A DNA stretch of 64,000 nucleotides from Allacma fusca (Eukaryota > Arthropoda > Collembola > Symphypleona > Sminthuridae). Position numbers and translations under genes: made by a program. A model generated the notes under the pieces. That model was not told where the DNA came from. It saw only the letters and a list, made by a program, of their open reading frames with translations, and did not search any database. Positions 1 through 11,000 of the stretch are shown here, one piece after another. The number at the start of each line of letters is the position of its first letter. Position 1 is the stretch's first letter. Location: contig OX359250.1 in the NCBI GenBank assembly GCA_947179485.1, positions 32,622,654-32,686,653 on the forward strand. The letters run 5' to 3'.

Positions 1-2
1 AA

Positions 3-691
3 CGTGTTTGGGTTATAGTGAAACGGGTAAGTTCTTACAAGTTCCTAGCAAGTTGTTATTGCTAGGGCCCTATGTCAGTTTCCCCAGGTTAATTATTCGG
101 GACTATGCTTCCTTCACAGTTATTCAACAAATGGCTTCGTAAAGTTCGAGAACGTAAAGCCCGTAAACCTGATGCTCTTCACCAAAGCTTGTGGGAAGGG
201 TCGGTGGTAATGGAGGATACTCTCAAATATCTCCGGAAGGAATCTGGATACGGTATATTTTTTCACCTCCTTTTATAAGCACGTGAATAACATTCAGTTG
301 TTGCAAAAAAAATAATTAAATTATGTGTTCTGAAATTGCAGAAAAATTCGATGACTTCATTTTGAACATATTGAGACTGAAAGAAGAAATCAAGATAAAG
401 TTGGCTGAAGAGGAAGCGGAGGAGGAAAGGGAACGCCAGAGGCTTTCGCAGTTGGGGGAGGAAGAAGAAGAAGATGGTGAAGAAGAAGGCGAAGATCATC
501 CTTCGAAAAAGAAGAAATCAAGATCTTCTAAAGCCAACTCGGAAGGAGCTCCGGCGCCTGAAACTTCTGAGACCCAAGGATCTGCCGCTCCAGAAGAGTC
601 CCTTCCACAAGAGTCCGCTCCTGCAGAGTCTGTTGAACCTCAGGCTGGAAGTGGTACTGTTGCCACTGAAGGGGAGGAAGCCGACGAGTAG
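3..691 (+). CDS. 3' end of a spliced gene, unknown product with acidic C-terminal tail
   Basis: I read three exons at 3-26, 120-252 and 342-691. Introns of 93 and 89 bp have GT donors (GTAAGT at 27, GTATAT at 253) and AG acceptors (TTCCTTCACAG before 120, ATTGCAG before 342). The reading frame stays open across both junctions (phases 0 and 1), giving the last 168 residues before TAG at 689-691. The first residues (RVWVIVKR, then LFNKWLRKVRERK) resemble the end of a hydrophobic stretch followed by a basic cluster, as after a membrane segment; this is inference from eight residues. A helical, Lys/Glu-rich segment follows (LRLKEEIKIKLAEEEAEEE), then a run of Glu and Asp, a KKKKSR basic patch that could act as a nuclear localisation signal, and a low-complexity Ser/Pro/Glu/Ala tail ending EGEEADE. 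I do not recognise the family. The ATG at 323 lies in my predicted intron, so I do not use it as a start. The 5' part lies outside the window. Confidence 0.72.
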
Positions 692-1703
692 ATCTGAGGA
701 TTATAATCTACTTAAATGACATGTAGGCTTACAAATACATATAGTAGATGTTAGATCCACTCTAAATGTGTGACTCCCGTCCCACCATTGTAAGTCAAAA
801 TGGCAGTTCTTAATGGAATAGCGTGACATCTACAGCTTTCTCTTCCTGCCACTTACTCGCAGAAAACATCCCGACCACGAACCACGACTACAACGAACTA
901 GAATATTAACGAATACATATCAAGGGTAAGAATATAAGAAGAATACAAGAATAGGATGTAGCACTCAATATCCAGCCCAGGTTTGGCTTACATGCATGAA
1001 GACATCAAGCTAACATCCAATCATTAAGTTTAAAATTGCATTTACCAAAATTTTATTCAAGAACCTTCCAGCTTTATTTTATATCCCTATACTGTACCGC
1101 CACTTATAATACATTATCAACTTAATGCCCAGCTCGAAGCTTTTGCAAACCAAAATCCTTGGTACAAATTATATCCTCAGAATAAATTCCTGTTCACCAA
1201 AAAATCCACGTTCTCATGAATTCTTTACTAAAGGTGGAAGGTAATATTTCAAATAATGTTTATTTTTTATTAATAAGTTATGTCATGAGATAAGCGGTAT
1301 TATAAAATTACCTTATATGGGGAAAAACGTTTGAACGTTAGAATTTAAAAATGTGAAACAAAGGCTACGAAATGTGAAACAAGTGGTTTACGTCACCAGT
1401 CACAGATGTGCAACTTGAACTTTTAAATTTAGAAAAACTTTACCAATAATCACATGATTACTACAGAAGTTGCCTTAGGTGCAATATTGGAACATTTTCA
1501 AGCAGTGTTAGGCGGACTGAACAGTTAGGACTAATGTCTTTATTAATTACTGTCTTTATTATAATTCAGCCTGCGATTCTATCACCAAGATAATTTCGAC
1601 AGTTACTTACTTACCTTGAAGAACCAGTTTCCCCACATATGCATTTACTATGTACCTTTGCTTGTATGACCTAGACCTAGTACAATAAATATTATTTATG
1701 CAG
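692..1703. other. 3' UTR and intergenic sequence, no gene seen
   Basis: A+T-rich sequence after the stop codon of the upstream gene. I see no open frame with coding character, no RNA gene and no clear repeat. The first part must include the 3' UTR of the gene ending at 691. Its end cannot be fixed from sequence alone. Confidence 0.6.
1181..1186 (+). other. Candidate polyadenylation signal AATAAA
   Basis: This is the first canonical AATAAA I find downstream of the stop codon at 691, and it would give a 3' UTR of about 500 bp. A second lies at 1684-1689, just before the Foldback-like element. Such hexamers are common by chance in A+T-rich DNA, so the assignment is weak. Confidence 0.3.
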
Positions 1704-1844
1704 TGTATAAACGGCTATAGTTTCTTTCCTGGTACACGACACCAGATATACTCCTGGTTCCTAAGGTCTGGTACAAACTACACAAACTGTCGTTTGTTGC
1801 ACCAGGAAAAATACCTGGTACTATACCAGTGCACCAGACGCTTA

Positions 1845-2110
1845 GTGCACCAGGTATATACTTGGTATCAATTCAGGTTAAACTGGTACTGGGAATGGAG
1901 AATGTCGTGAGGTGCACCAGGTACATACTTGGTATCAACTCAGGTTAAACTGGTACTGGGAATGGAGAATGCCGTAAGGTGCACCAGGTATATACTTGGT
2001 ATCAATTCAGGTTAAACTGGTACTGGGAATAGCAATTATCGTGAGGTGTACGGTGTACCATGTATATACATACTTGGTACGATACCAGGTATATACTTTG
2101 TATCAATCGA
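1845..2110 (+). repeat. 67-bp tandem repeat, about 3.5-4 units, left arm
   Basis: Units start at 1845, 1912, 1979 and 2046, exactly 67 bp apart, each opening with GTGCACCAGGTATATAC or a close variant. The first three are close copies and the fourth is rearranged and diverged. Each unit contains TTGGTATCAATTCAGG and AACTGGTACTGGGAAT. The same unit appears in reverse complement in the right arm from 2818. Confidence 0.85.
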
Positions 2111-2233
2111 GGTTAGACGGTGCGTGCAATAAAAATTCCCGTAAGGAAGTTTACAACAATGGCGGCTACGACAAACATTAATCCAGGGAATCAACACGAC
2201 GACAATAGTCTAATTGACCCAACAAAGCAATTA

Positions 2234-2393
2234 GGCGTACTTGGCACGTAGTGCCAAGTTAATAAATAATAGCGGCGTACTTGGCACGTAGTGCCAAGTT
2301 AATACATAATTTCGGCGTACTTGGCATGTAGTGCCAAGTTAATAAGTAATTTCGGCGTACTTGGCACGTAGTGCCAAGTTAATACATAATTTG
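2234..2393 (+). repeat. Four 40-bp tandem units, each with a perfect hairpin
   Basis: Units start at 2234, 2274, 2314 and 2354, exactly 40 bp apart, each with GGCGTACTTGGCACGTAGTG. Within each unit CTTGGCAC, GTA and GTGCCAAG form an 8-bp stem with a 3-base loop. In the third unit the left stem reads CTTGGCAT, which still allows a T-G (wobble) pair. The A+T-rich linkers (TTAATAAATAATAGC and variants) vary more than the hairpins. Confidence 0.9.
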
Positions 2394-2585
2394 ACATGTG
2401 AAACCAAAACTTGGTAATTCTTGCAAAGAGTTACCACGTGTGCCCCCTGCTCCTTCCATAGATTCTTCCAATAAAACCTATTTATTCCACAGATTAAATT
2501 CTTCGTCGAGAACATACTCTTTCATCTACCCCATTATTCCATTATATTAAGATATCACCGTCCTAGGGTCTGTTTCGTGTTGGTG

Positions 2586-2722
2586 GTCGTTTCGGACAGT
2601 GAGGGTTAGGTTAGTTCGAGTGGAAAGGCGCGCTATTGTCACCACGATGGCCCCTTCGGGGCCATCGCAGTGGCAGCGCTCCTTTCCACTCGAACTAACC
2701 TAACCTGAACGTTCGAAACGAC
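2586..2722. repeat. 137-bp imperfect palindrome with insect telomere-like TTAGG motifs
   Basis: The left arm from 2604 (GGTTAGGTTAGTTCGAG and on, 25 bases) is repeated exactly in reverse complement up to 2705. Its inner part is diverged, and a second perfect stem sits at the centre (GATGGCCCC, TTC, GGGGCCATC, 2646-2666). Outside, GTCGTTTCG at 2586 pairs with CGAAACGAC ending at 2722. The GGTTAGGTTAG arm ends hold TTAGG, the usual insect telomere unit. The inverted layout and mixed sequence fit a small palindromic transposon-derived element rather than a telomere. It lies inside the Foldback-like element and may be a later insertion. Confidence 0.75.
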
Positions 2723-2817
2723 GGGTTAGGTTTCCAAATCCGGATTGCACCCCAACTTGTTAATTTCTAATGATTGACCTCACGCGCTTCTTAAATGTAA
2801 TTACCTGTTAGACTTCA

Positions 2818-2985
2818 ATTGATACAACATGTATACCTGGTACAACTTACAGGAATTTACATTGCCAGTACCACTGTGACCTCAATTGATACCAAGTATA
2901 TACCTGGTACCCCTTACGAAGATTCCTCATTGCCAGTACCAGTTTAACCTCAATTGATACCAGGTATATACCTGGTGCTTCTTCC
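2818..2985 (-). repeat. 68-bp tandem repeat, right arm, inverted copy of the left-arm units
   Basis: Units start at 2818, 2886 and 2954 with TTGATACCAAGTATATACCT or close variants, 68 bp apart. They are the reverse complement of the units at 1845-2110; TTGCCAGTACCAGTTTAACC near 2932 corresponds to GGTTAAACTGGTACTGGGAA on the left. The arm continues to about 3230 with several more CCTGGTAC and CACCAGGTAT motifs. Confidence 0.8.
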
Positions 2986-3231
2986 TTTCCCCCAATACCC
3001 AGCCCCAAACCAAAGAACCAATCTTTCTCACGTGCCCTTTAACATTGATTTTTCCTGGTGTAGCAAATGCCTGGTACAAATGTATTGTACCACGGTACAC
3101 GCTATTATAATTTGCATTACTTGCACCAGGTATTTTTCCTGGTACAATGCACTAACAACTATCATATACTGCACCAGGTATAATCCCTATGTAAAATCCC
3201 TATGTACCAGGTAAGAAACTTTAACCGTACA

Positions 3232-3654
3232 TTCATTCAACACATTGATACACACTTTCGTTTTGTCACATTCTCGAAAATAGGTATCCTCTCATGGCTC
3301 ATTTCCATTTCCGGAATTACACTGCTTACTGTTACCATTCATGGCCTATACAACCCTCAAAGTAATCCCATATATTGTAGAAGGGGTCGCTAGAGGGTCA
3401 TGCAATGGACTAAATACTACGGAGTTCGTAAATACCTAAAACCTAAACATACATGGATCTTATGGTACTGGTACTAGGACCCTAAACCTGTAACTTGTTT
3501 TTACTTTGTATTGTACGCTGTTTTCCGTTAAAAAGTTGCGTATGACAATAGACCAGTCTCCTGTAGAATTTGCACTTTACACCGCAACGGTGGGCAAAAC
3601 AATTTGCCTCGCCTACATCCTACGTACATTTTCAGGGTGGCCTCAGCCCCCTAG
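3232..3654. other. Intergenic, nothing recognised
   Basis: A+T-rich sequence between the Foldback-like element and the next repeat. The short open frames here show no recognisable protein and partly run into repeat sequence on either side. Confidence 0.55.
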
Positions 3655-4060
3655 TAAAATAGCCTTGTCCGTACGTCCGTGTGTCCCTCCGCACGATTAC
3701 GCAAAAACTACTAAACTGATTTCAATGATGGACATTACTTGTATCAAAAGTAAGGCTGAGTTCGTATTTGGTTGAAATCGGCTGAATAGTTTTTCCGAAA
3801 AAAATTCTTGAAATTTTGGAATTTATGTCAAATGACTTGCTATCTCTAAAACTACTGAATCGATTTCAATGAAACTTTTTTGTGAATATTGCTTATGTAA
3901 GTAGTAATGACTACTGTATATGTCGTTGAAATCGGTTCGATAGTTTTTTCGAACAAAATTCTTGAAATTTCGAAAAAAACGAAAATTTATCCTACTTTGA
4001 CGGCGGTCGCGGTGGCTGACGCCACCCTACGCGAAGCCTCAAATAATCGCGTAGCGTTGA
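3655..4060. repeat. Dispersed-type repeat with two diverged modules and two hairpins
   Basis: After a short TCCGTACGTCCGTG stretch, two related modules follow. Both open with AAAACTACT and GATTTCAATGA, contain GTTGAAATCGG, and end with ATTCTTGAAATTT. Their starts are 144 bp apart (about 3702 and 3846) and their ends 154 bp apart. Within each module GATTTCAA and TTGAAATC are inverted. After the modules come two perfect hairpins: GGTGGC-TGAC-GCCACC at 4011-4026, and CTACGCGA pairing with TCGCGTAG at 4027-4054. Sequences of this style are widespread in arthropod genomes, which I recall rather than checked. The class of mobile element is not clear, and there is no intact protein frame. Confidence 0.5.
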
Positions 4061-4472
4061 TTTTTAATACTCGATCTTGCCTACGATGTGCCTACATTTG
4101 GGTAGCTTAAAAAATTATACCGACATATATGGACATGGACGGATTATTCGGAAGCCTACTGAAATAAAACTATAGCCTACATATACTCCTATGTACATAT
4201 TCTTAAAAACAGGCCACAGCCTACATTTACGCCTACATCATTTTAGTCTACATATGCGCCTACGAGTAATATGTAGCAGGCCGTAGGAAATATATCGTCG
4301 GTGAAGAGGTATGGTGTAATCGCAATTTCGATTGGAAGTAAAATGGCCTACTTGAAATTTTCCGTAAAGGTAAAACGAAATAGATGCACGCCATCCATAA
4401 TAGCAAAATGAAATACATGCAGTTTTCACTAAAAGCAAAATGTTCTACATTCGTGTATATTTGCCTAAATAT
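4061..4472. other. Transition sequence with scattered GCCTACAT motifs, no gene
   Basis: The motif GCCTACAT or close forms (GTCTACAT, GCCTACGA) recurs irregularly between 4090 and 4270. From about 4395 fragments such as AGCAAAATGAAA hint at heavily decayed satellite units. No coding region is visible. Confidence 0.5.
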
Positions 4473-4970
4473 AAACTGCTAAACTGAAAATGCAAAACTA
4501 AAATTGCAATTTCAGATTTTGCAATTTTGAATTCGCACAACTGAAATTGTAAAACTGAAATTGCAAAAATAAATTGCAATTTTGAATGTGCAAAACTGAA
4601 ATTGCAAAACTGGTATTGCAAAACTGAAATTGCAAAGCTGAAATTGCAAAACTGAAATTGCAAAGCTGAAAATGCAAAGCTGAAATTGCAAAGCTGAAAT
4701 TGCAAAACTGATATTGCCAAACTGAAATTGCCAAACTGAAATTGCTAATTTAAATTTGCAAAACTCAAATTGCGATTTTGAATTCGCAAAACTGATATTG
4801 CAATTATGAATTTGCAAAACGAAAATTGCAATTTTGAATTTAAAAAACTAAAATTCCTAAACTAAAATTGCAGTTCTGAATTTCCAAACTCAAATTGCGA
4901 AACGGAAATTGCCGTTTTGAATTTGCGAAACTGAAATTGATATTTTGAATTGACAAAACTGAAATTGCAA
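4473..4970. repeat. Left edge of the array: GAAATTGCAAAACT variant zone
   Basis: Here most units carry T where the core has C (AAATTGC instead of AAACTGC), and several read CAAAGCT. The change to the AAACTGC form occurs at about 4970-5000. This edge zone is unlike any long stretch of the core and probably holds old, unhomogenised units. Confidence 0.75.
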
Positions 4971-7900
4971 CTTTAAAACTGCAAAACTGAAACTGCAAAA
5001 CCAAATATGCAATTTTGAAACTTAAAAACTGAAACTTCAATACTTAAATTACAACATTGATACAAAAAATTAAAATTGCAATTTTGAAACTGCAAAACTG
5101 AAACTGCAAAACTGAAACTGTAAAACTGAAACTGTAAAACTGAAACTGCAAAACCGAAACTGAAAAACTGAAACTGAAAAACTGAAACTGCAAAACTGAA
5201 ACTGCCTAACTGAAACTGCCTAACTGAAACTGCAAAACTGAAACTGCAAAACTGAAACTGCAAAACTGAACCTGAAAAACTGAACCTGAAAAACTGAAAC
5301 TGGAAAACTGAACCTGCAAAACTGAAACTAAAACTGAAAAACTAAATTGCAATATTAAAATTAAAATTGTAGTTTTCAAACTAAAAAACTGAAATTTTGA
5401 AACTGCAAAACTGAAATTGCAAAACTGAAATTACAATTATGAAACTGCAAAACTGAAACTGAAATAGCAAAATTGAAATTACAATTATGAAACTGCGAAA
5501 CTGAAACTGAAGAACTGAAACTGCAATATGGAAACTTCAAAACTAAAATGGCAATTTTGAAACTGCAAAACTGAAATTGAAAAATTGAAATTACAATTTT
5601 GAAACTGCAAACTGAAACCAAAAAACTGAAACAACAAACTGAAACCTCAAAGCTAAAACTGCAAAATTGAAATTACAATTTTGAAGCTGTACACTGACAC
5701 TGCAAAACTGAAACTGCAAATTGGATTCACAAAACTGAAACTGTACAATTGTAATTCAAAATTTGAAACTGCCAAATTGAAATTACAATTTTGCAACTGC
5801 AAAACTGAAACTGCAAAACTGAAACTGCAAAACTGAAACTGCAAAACTGAAACTGTAAAACTGAAACTGCAAAACTGAAACTGCAATTTTAAAACTGCTT
5901 AATTAAAATTGCAATTATCAAACTGCAAAACTGAAACTGCAAAATTGAAACTACAAAATTAAAGTGCAATTTTGAAACTGCAAAGTTGAAACTACAAAAT
6001 TAAAGTGCAATTTTGAAACTGCAAAATATAAATTGCAATTTTGAAACTGCAAAATTAAAGTTGCAGTTTTGAATTTGCACAACTAAAACTGCAACACTGA
6101 AACTGCAAAACTGAAACTTAAAAACTGAAAAATTATAATTATAATTTTGAAACTGCAAAACTGAAACTGAAAAATTTAAACTGAAAAACCTAAACTGTAA
6201 AACTCATTCTGAAAAAATGAAAATGCAAAACTGAAACTGCAAAACTAAAATTGCGATTTTGAAGCTGGAAAATTATAATTTCAATTTTCAAACTACAAAA
6301 CTGAAACTGCAAAATTAAATTACAATATTAAAACTGGAAAATTGAAATTGCAGTTTTGAAACTCAAAAATTGAAATTTTGAAACTGCAAAACTGAAACTG
6401 CAAAACTAAAACTGCAAAACTGAAATAAAAATTTTGAAACTGCAAACGGAAACTAAAAAACTGAAACAAAAAACTGGAACTGAAATACTGAAACTGCGAA
6501 AAATAAATTACAATTTTGAAACTGCAAAATTGAAACTGAAAAACTGAAACTGCAAAACTGAAACTGCAAAACTGAAACTGCCTAACTGAAACAAAAAACT
6601 AAAACTGCAAAGCTAAAACTACAAAATTGAAATTACAATTTTAAAACTACAAAACTGAAACTGAAAAGCTGAAACTGCAAAACTAAAAGAGCAATTTTGA
6701 AGCTTCAAAATTATAATTTCAATTTTCAAACTACAAAACTGAAATTGCAAAACTAAAAGAGCAATTTTGAAGCTGCAAAATTATAATTTCAATTTTCAAA
6801 CTACAAAACTGAAACTGCGAAATTAAATTACAATGTTAAAATGGAAAACTGAAACTGCAAAACTGAAACTGCAAAACTGAAACAGCAAAACTGTAACTGA
6901 AATACGGAAACTGCGAAAAAAAACTGCAATTTTGAAACTGCCAAATTGAAATTACAATTTTGAAACTGTTAAACTGAAACTACAGAACTCAAGATGCAAA
7001 ACTCAAACTGCAATACTTAAATTGCAACTTTGAAACTAAAAACTTGAAATTGCAATTTTGAAACAACAAAACTGAAGTTACAAAACTGAAACCGAAAAAG
7101 TAAAACTGCAAAATTGAATTGCAATTTTGAAAATGCAAAGTTGGAAATGCAAGTTTGAAACTGCAAAATTGAAATTGCAATTTTCATACTGCAAAACTGA
7201 AACAACAAAACTAAACCAGCAAAACTGAAGCAGCAAAATTGAATTGTGTTTTTGAAACTAGAAAAGTATAGTTGCAATTTTGAAACGGCAAAACTGAAAC
7301 TGTAAAACTGAAACTGTAAAACTGAAACTGCAAAAAAAATTGCCATTTTGAAACTAAAAAATTGAAATTGCAATTTTGAAACTGAAACTACAAAACTGCA
7401 GCTTCAAAACTGAAACTGCAAAAGTAAAACTGCAAAAGTAAATTTGAAAAATTGAATTGCAATTTTGAAACTGCAAAATTGAATTGCAAATATGAAACTG
7501 CAAAGTTGAAATATCAAGTTCGACACTGCAAAACTGAAACTGCAAAACTGAAACTGCAAAACTGAAACTGAAAAACTGAAACTACAAAACTGAAACTGCA
7601 AAACTGAAACTGAAAAACTGAAACTGGAAAACTAAAACGGCAAAACTGAAACTGCAAAACTGAAACAGGAAAACTGTAACTGAAATACTGAAACTGCAAA
7701 AAATAAATTGCAATTTTGAAACTGGAAAATTGAAATCACAATTTTGATACATTAAAACTCAAACTGCAAAACTGAAACGTAAATACTTAAATTACAACTT
7801 TGATACTAAAAAATTAAAATTGCAATTTTAAAACTGCAAAACTGTAACTGCAAAACTGAAACTGCAAACTGAAACTTCAAATCGGAAACTGTAAAATTGA

Positions 7901-8000
7901 AACTGCAAAATTGAAACTGCAAAATTGAAACTGCAAAATTAAAACTGGAAAATTGAATTGCATTTTTGAAACTGCAAGATTGAAATTGCAAGTTTGAAAC
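4971..8000. repeat. Degenerate zone of the array
   Basis: Units of the 14-bp family remain recognisable but substitutions and small length changes are frequent. Perfect runs of more than a few units are rare. A+T-rich variants (GCAATTTTGAAACTGC and similar) are scattered, still mostly in the 14-bp register; near 5964, 6005 and 6033 the spacings are about 3 and 2 units. The same variants later mark higher-order repeats in the core. Confidence 0.75.
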
Positions 8001-11000
8001 TGCAAAACTAAAACTGAAAAACCGAAACTGTAAAAATAAATATCAATTTTGAAACTGCGAAATTCAAGTTGCAATTTTGAAACTGCAACACTGAAACTGT
8101 AAAACTGAAACTGCAAACTAAAACTACAATTTTGAAACTACAAAATTCAAGTTGCAATTTGGAAACTGAAGAACTGAAACTGCAAAACTGAAACAGCAAA
8201 ACTGAAACAGCAAAACTGAAACTGCAATACTGAAGCTTCAAAACTGAAGCTGTAAAACTGAAACTGCAACTGCAAAATTGAATTGCAATTTTGAAACTGC
8301 AAAAGTATAGTTGCATTTTTGAAAATGCAAAACTGAAACTGTAAACTGCAAAACTGAAACTGAAAAACTTAAACTGCAACACTGCAACTGTAAAACTGTA
8401 ACTGAAAAACTTAAACTGCAACACTGCAACTGTAAAACCGAAACTGTAAAAATAAATATCAATTTTGAAACTGCGAAATTCAAGTTGCAATTTTGAAACT
8501 GCAACACTGAAACTGTAAAACTGAAACTGAAAACTAAAATTACAATTTTGAAACTACAAAATTCTAGTTGCAAATTCGAAACTGCAAAACTGTAACTGGA
8601 AAACTGCAACTACAAAACTGAAACTGCAAAACTGAAATTTCAAAACTGCAACTACAAAACTGAAACTGCAAAACTGAAACTGTAAAACTGAAACTGCAAA
8701 ACTGAAACTGCAAAACTGTAACTGGAAAACTAAAACTGCAAAACTGAAACTGCAAAATTGTAATTGGAAAACTGAAACTGCAGAATTGAAAAAGTAAAAC
8801 CGAAAACGCAAAACTGAAAGTGCAAAACTGTAACTGGAAAACTGAAACTGGAAAACTGAAACTGGAAAACTGAAACTGGTAAACTGAAACTGGATAACTG
8901 AAACTGCAAAACTGAAACTGGAAAACTGAAACTGGAAAACTGAAACTGGAAAACTGAAACTGGAAAACTGAAACTGGAAAACTGAAACTGGAAAACTGAA
9001 ACTGGAAAACTAAAAGTGCAAAACATAAACTGCAAAACTGAAACTGGAAAACTAAAACTGCAAAACTGAAACTGCAAAACTGAAACTGCAAAACTGAAAC
9101 TGCAAAACTGAAAAAGCAAAACTCAAACGGCAAAACTGAAACTGAAATACTGAAACTGCAAAAAATAAAATGCAATTTAGAAACTACAAAAATGAAATTA
9201 CAATTTTCAAACTGCAAAACTAAAACTTCAATACTTAAATTCAAAATTTGATACTAAAAAAATTAAATTGCAATTTTAAAACTGCAAAACTGAAACTTCA
9301 AAACAGAAACTTCAAATCTGAAACTGTAAAATTGAAACTGCAAAATTGAAACTGCAAACTTAAAACTGGAAAATTGAATTGCATTTTTGAAACTACAAAA
9401 TTCAGGTTGCAATTTGGAAACTGAAAAACTGAAACTGCAAAACTGAAACAGCAAAACTGAAACAGCAAAACTGAAACTGCAATACTGAAGCTTCAAAACT
9501 GAAGCTGTAAAACTGAAACTGCAACTGCAAAATTGAATTGCAATTTTGAAACTGCAAAAGTATAGTTGCAATTTTAAAAATGCAAAACTGAAACTGAAAA
9601 CTGCAAAACTGAAACTGAAAAACTTAAACTGCAACACTGCAACTGTAAAACAGTAACTTAAAAACTTAAACTGCAACACTGCAACTGTAAAACTGTAACT
9701 GAAAAACTTAAACTGCAAAACCGAAACTGTAAAAATAAATATCAATTTTGAAACTGCGAAATTCAAGTTGCAATTTTAAAACTGCAACACTGAAACTGTA
9801 AAACTGAAACTGAAAACTAAAATTACAATTTTGAAACTACAAAATTCTAGTTGCAAATTCGAAACTGCAAAACTGTAACTGGAAAACTGCAACTACAAAA
9901 CTGAAACTGCAAAACTGAAATTTCAAAACTGCAACTACAAAACTGAAACTGCAAAACTGAAACTGTAAAACTGAAACTGCAAAACTGAAACTGCAAAACT
10001 GAAACTGCAAAACTGTAACTGGAAAACTAAAACTGCAAAACTGAAACTGCAAAATTGTAATTGGAAAACTGAAACTGCAGAATTGAAAAAGTAAAACCGA
10101 AAACGCAAAACTGAAACTGCAAAACTGAAACTGCAAAACTGATACTGCAAAACTGAAACTGCAAAACCGAAACTGCAAAACTGAAACTGCAAAACTGAAA
10201 CTGGAAAACTGAAACTGCAAAACTGAAACTGCAAAACTGAAACTGCAAAACTGAAACTGGAAAACTGAAACTGGAAAACTAAAACTGCAAAACTGTAACT
10301 GGAAAACTGAAACTGCAAAACTGAAACTGCAAAACTGAAACTGCAAAACTGAAACTGCAAAACTGAAACTGCAAAACTGATACTGCAAAACTGAAACTGG
10401 AAAACTGAAACTGCAAAACTGAAACTGGAAAACTGAAACTGGAGAACTGAAACTGCAAAACTGAAACTGCAAACTGAAACTGCAAAACTGAAACAGCAAA
10501 ATTGAATTGCAATTTTGAAACTACAAAAGTATAGTTGCAATTTTTAAACTGCAAAACTGAAACTGCGAAACTGAAACTGCAAAACTGAAACTTCAAAACT
10601 TAAACTACAAAATTGAATTGCAATTTTAAAAGTGCTAAGTTAAAATTGCAAACTTGAAACTGCAAAACTGAAACTGGAAAACTGAAACTGGAAAACTGAA
10701 ACTGCAAAACTGAAACTGGAAAACTGAAACTGGAAAACTGAAACTGGAAAACTGAAACTGCAAAACTGAAACTGGAAAACTGAAACTGGAAAACTGAAAC
10801 TGCAAAACATAAACAGAAACACTGAAACTGCTAAACTGAAACTGCAAAATTGAATTGCAATTTTAAAACTTCAAAAGTTTAGTTGCAATTTTGAAACTGC
10901 AAAACTGAAACTGCAAAATTGAAACTGCAGAACTGAAAAAGCAAAACTGAAAAAGAAAAACTGAAAAGGCAAAACTGAAAAAGCAAAACTGAAAAAGCAA

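Larger units (their letters stand above)
1704..3231. mobile_element. Foldback-like non-autonomous DNA element
   Basis: The left part (about 1704-2110) and the right part (about 2818-3231) are inverted copies of each other with divergence. For example, TTTCTTTCCTGGTACA near 1721 matches the reverse complement of sequence near 3204-3216. The block CACCAGGAAAAATACCTGG near 1800 matches the reverse complement near 3125-3142. Both arms contain tandem subrepeats of 67-68 bp in opposite orientation. Long inverted arms made of short tandem repeats are the hallmark of Foldback-type elements. The core (2110-2818) holds a hairpin array and a palindrome and has no transposase frame, so the element would depend on another copy to move. 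I could not identify a target-site duplication, so the ends are approximate. Confidence 0.6.

Noticed and set aside
263-499. Minus-strand open frame opposite the gene
   Set aside because: It lies antisense to the charged exon and its Phe/Leu-rich translation mirrors the Lys/Glu codons of the real frame.
474-719. Second plus-strand open frame within the last exon
   Set aside because: It is in a different frame from the spliced gene, starts mid-exon, and is explained by the low-complexity GAA/AAG-rich sequence.
1698-2181. Two short plus-strand open frames over the 67-bp tandem repeat
   Set aside because: They consist of repeat units, and the same DNA occurs inverted in the other arm, so coding function is unlikely.
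2604-2730. Telomere or interstitial telomeric tract
   Set aside because: Only two TTAGG units occur on each arm, in inverted orientation and within a mixed palindrome, so this is not a telomeric tract.
4011-4054. Helitron 3' end
   Set aside because: The hairpins fit in part, but no CTRR end follows at the usual short distance and no 5' end is seen.
3506-4110. Short open frames of 89 and 67 codons over the dispersed repeat
   Set aside because: They run through repeat modules in different frames, with no conserved domain or matching frame between the two modules.
4238-4817. Overlapping minus-strand frames at the array border
   Set aside because: They are the first decayed satellite units and not an independent gene.
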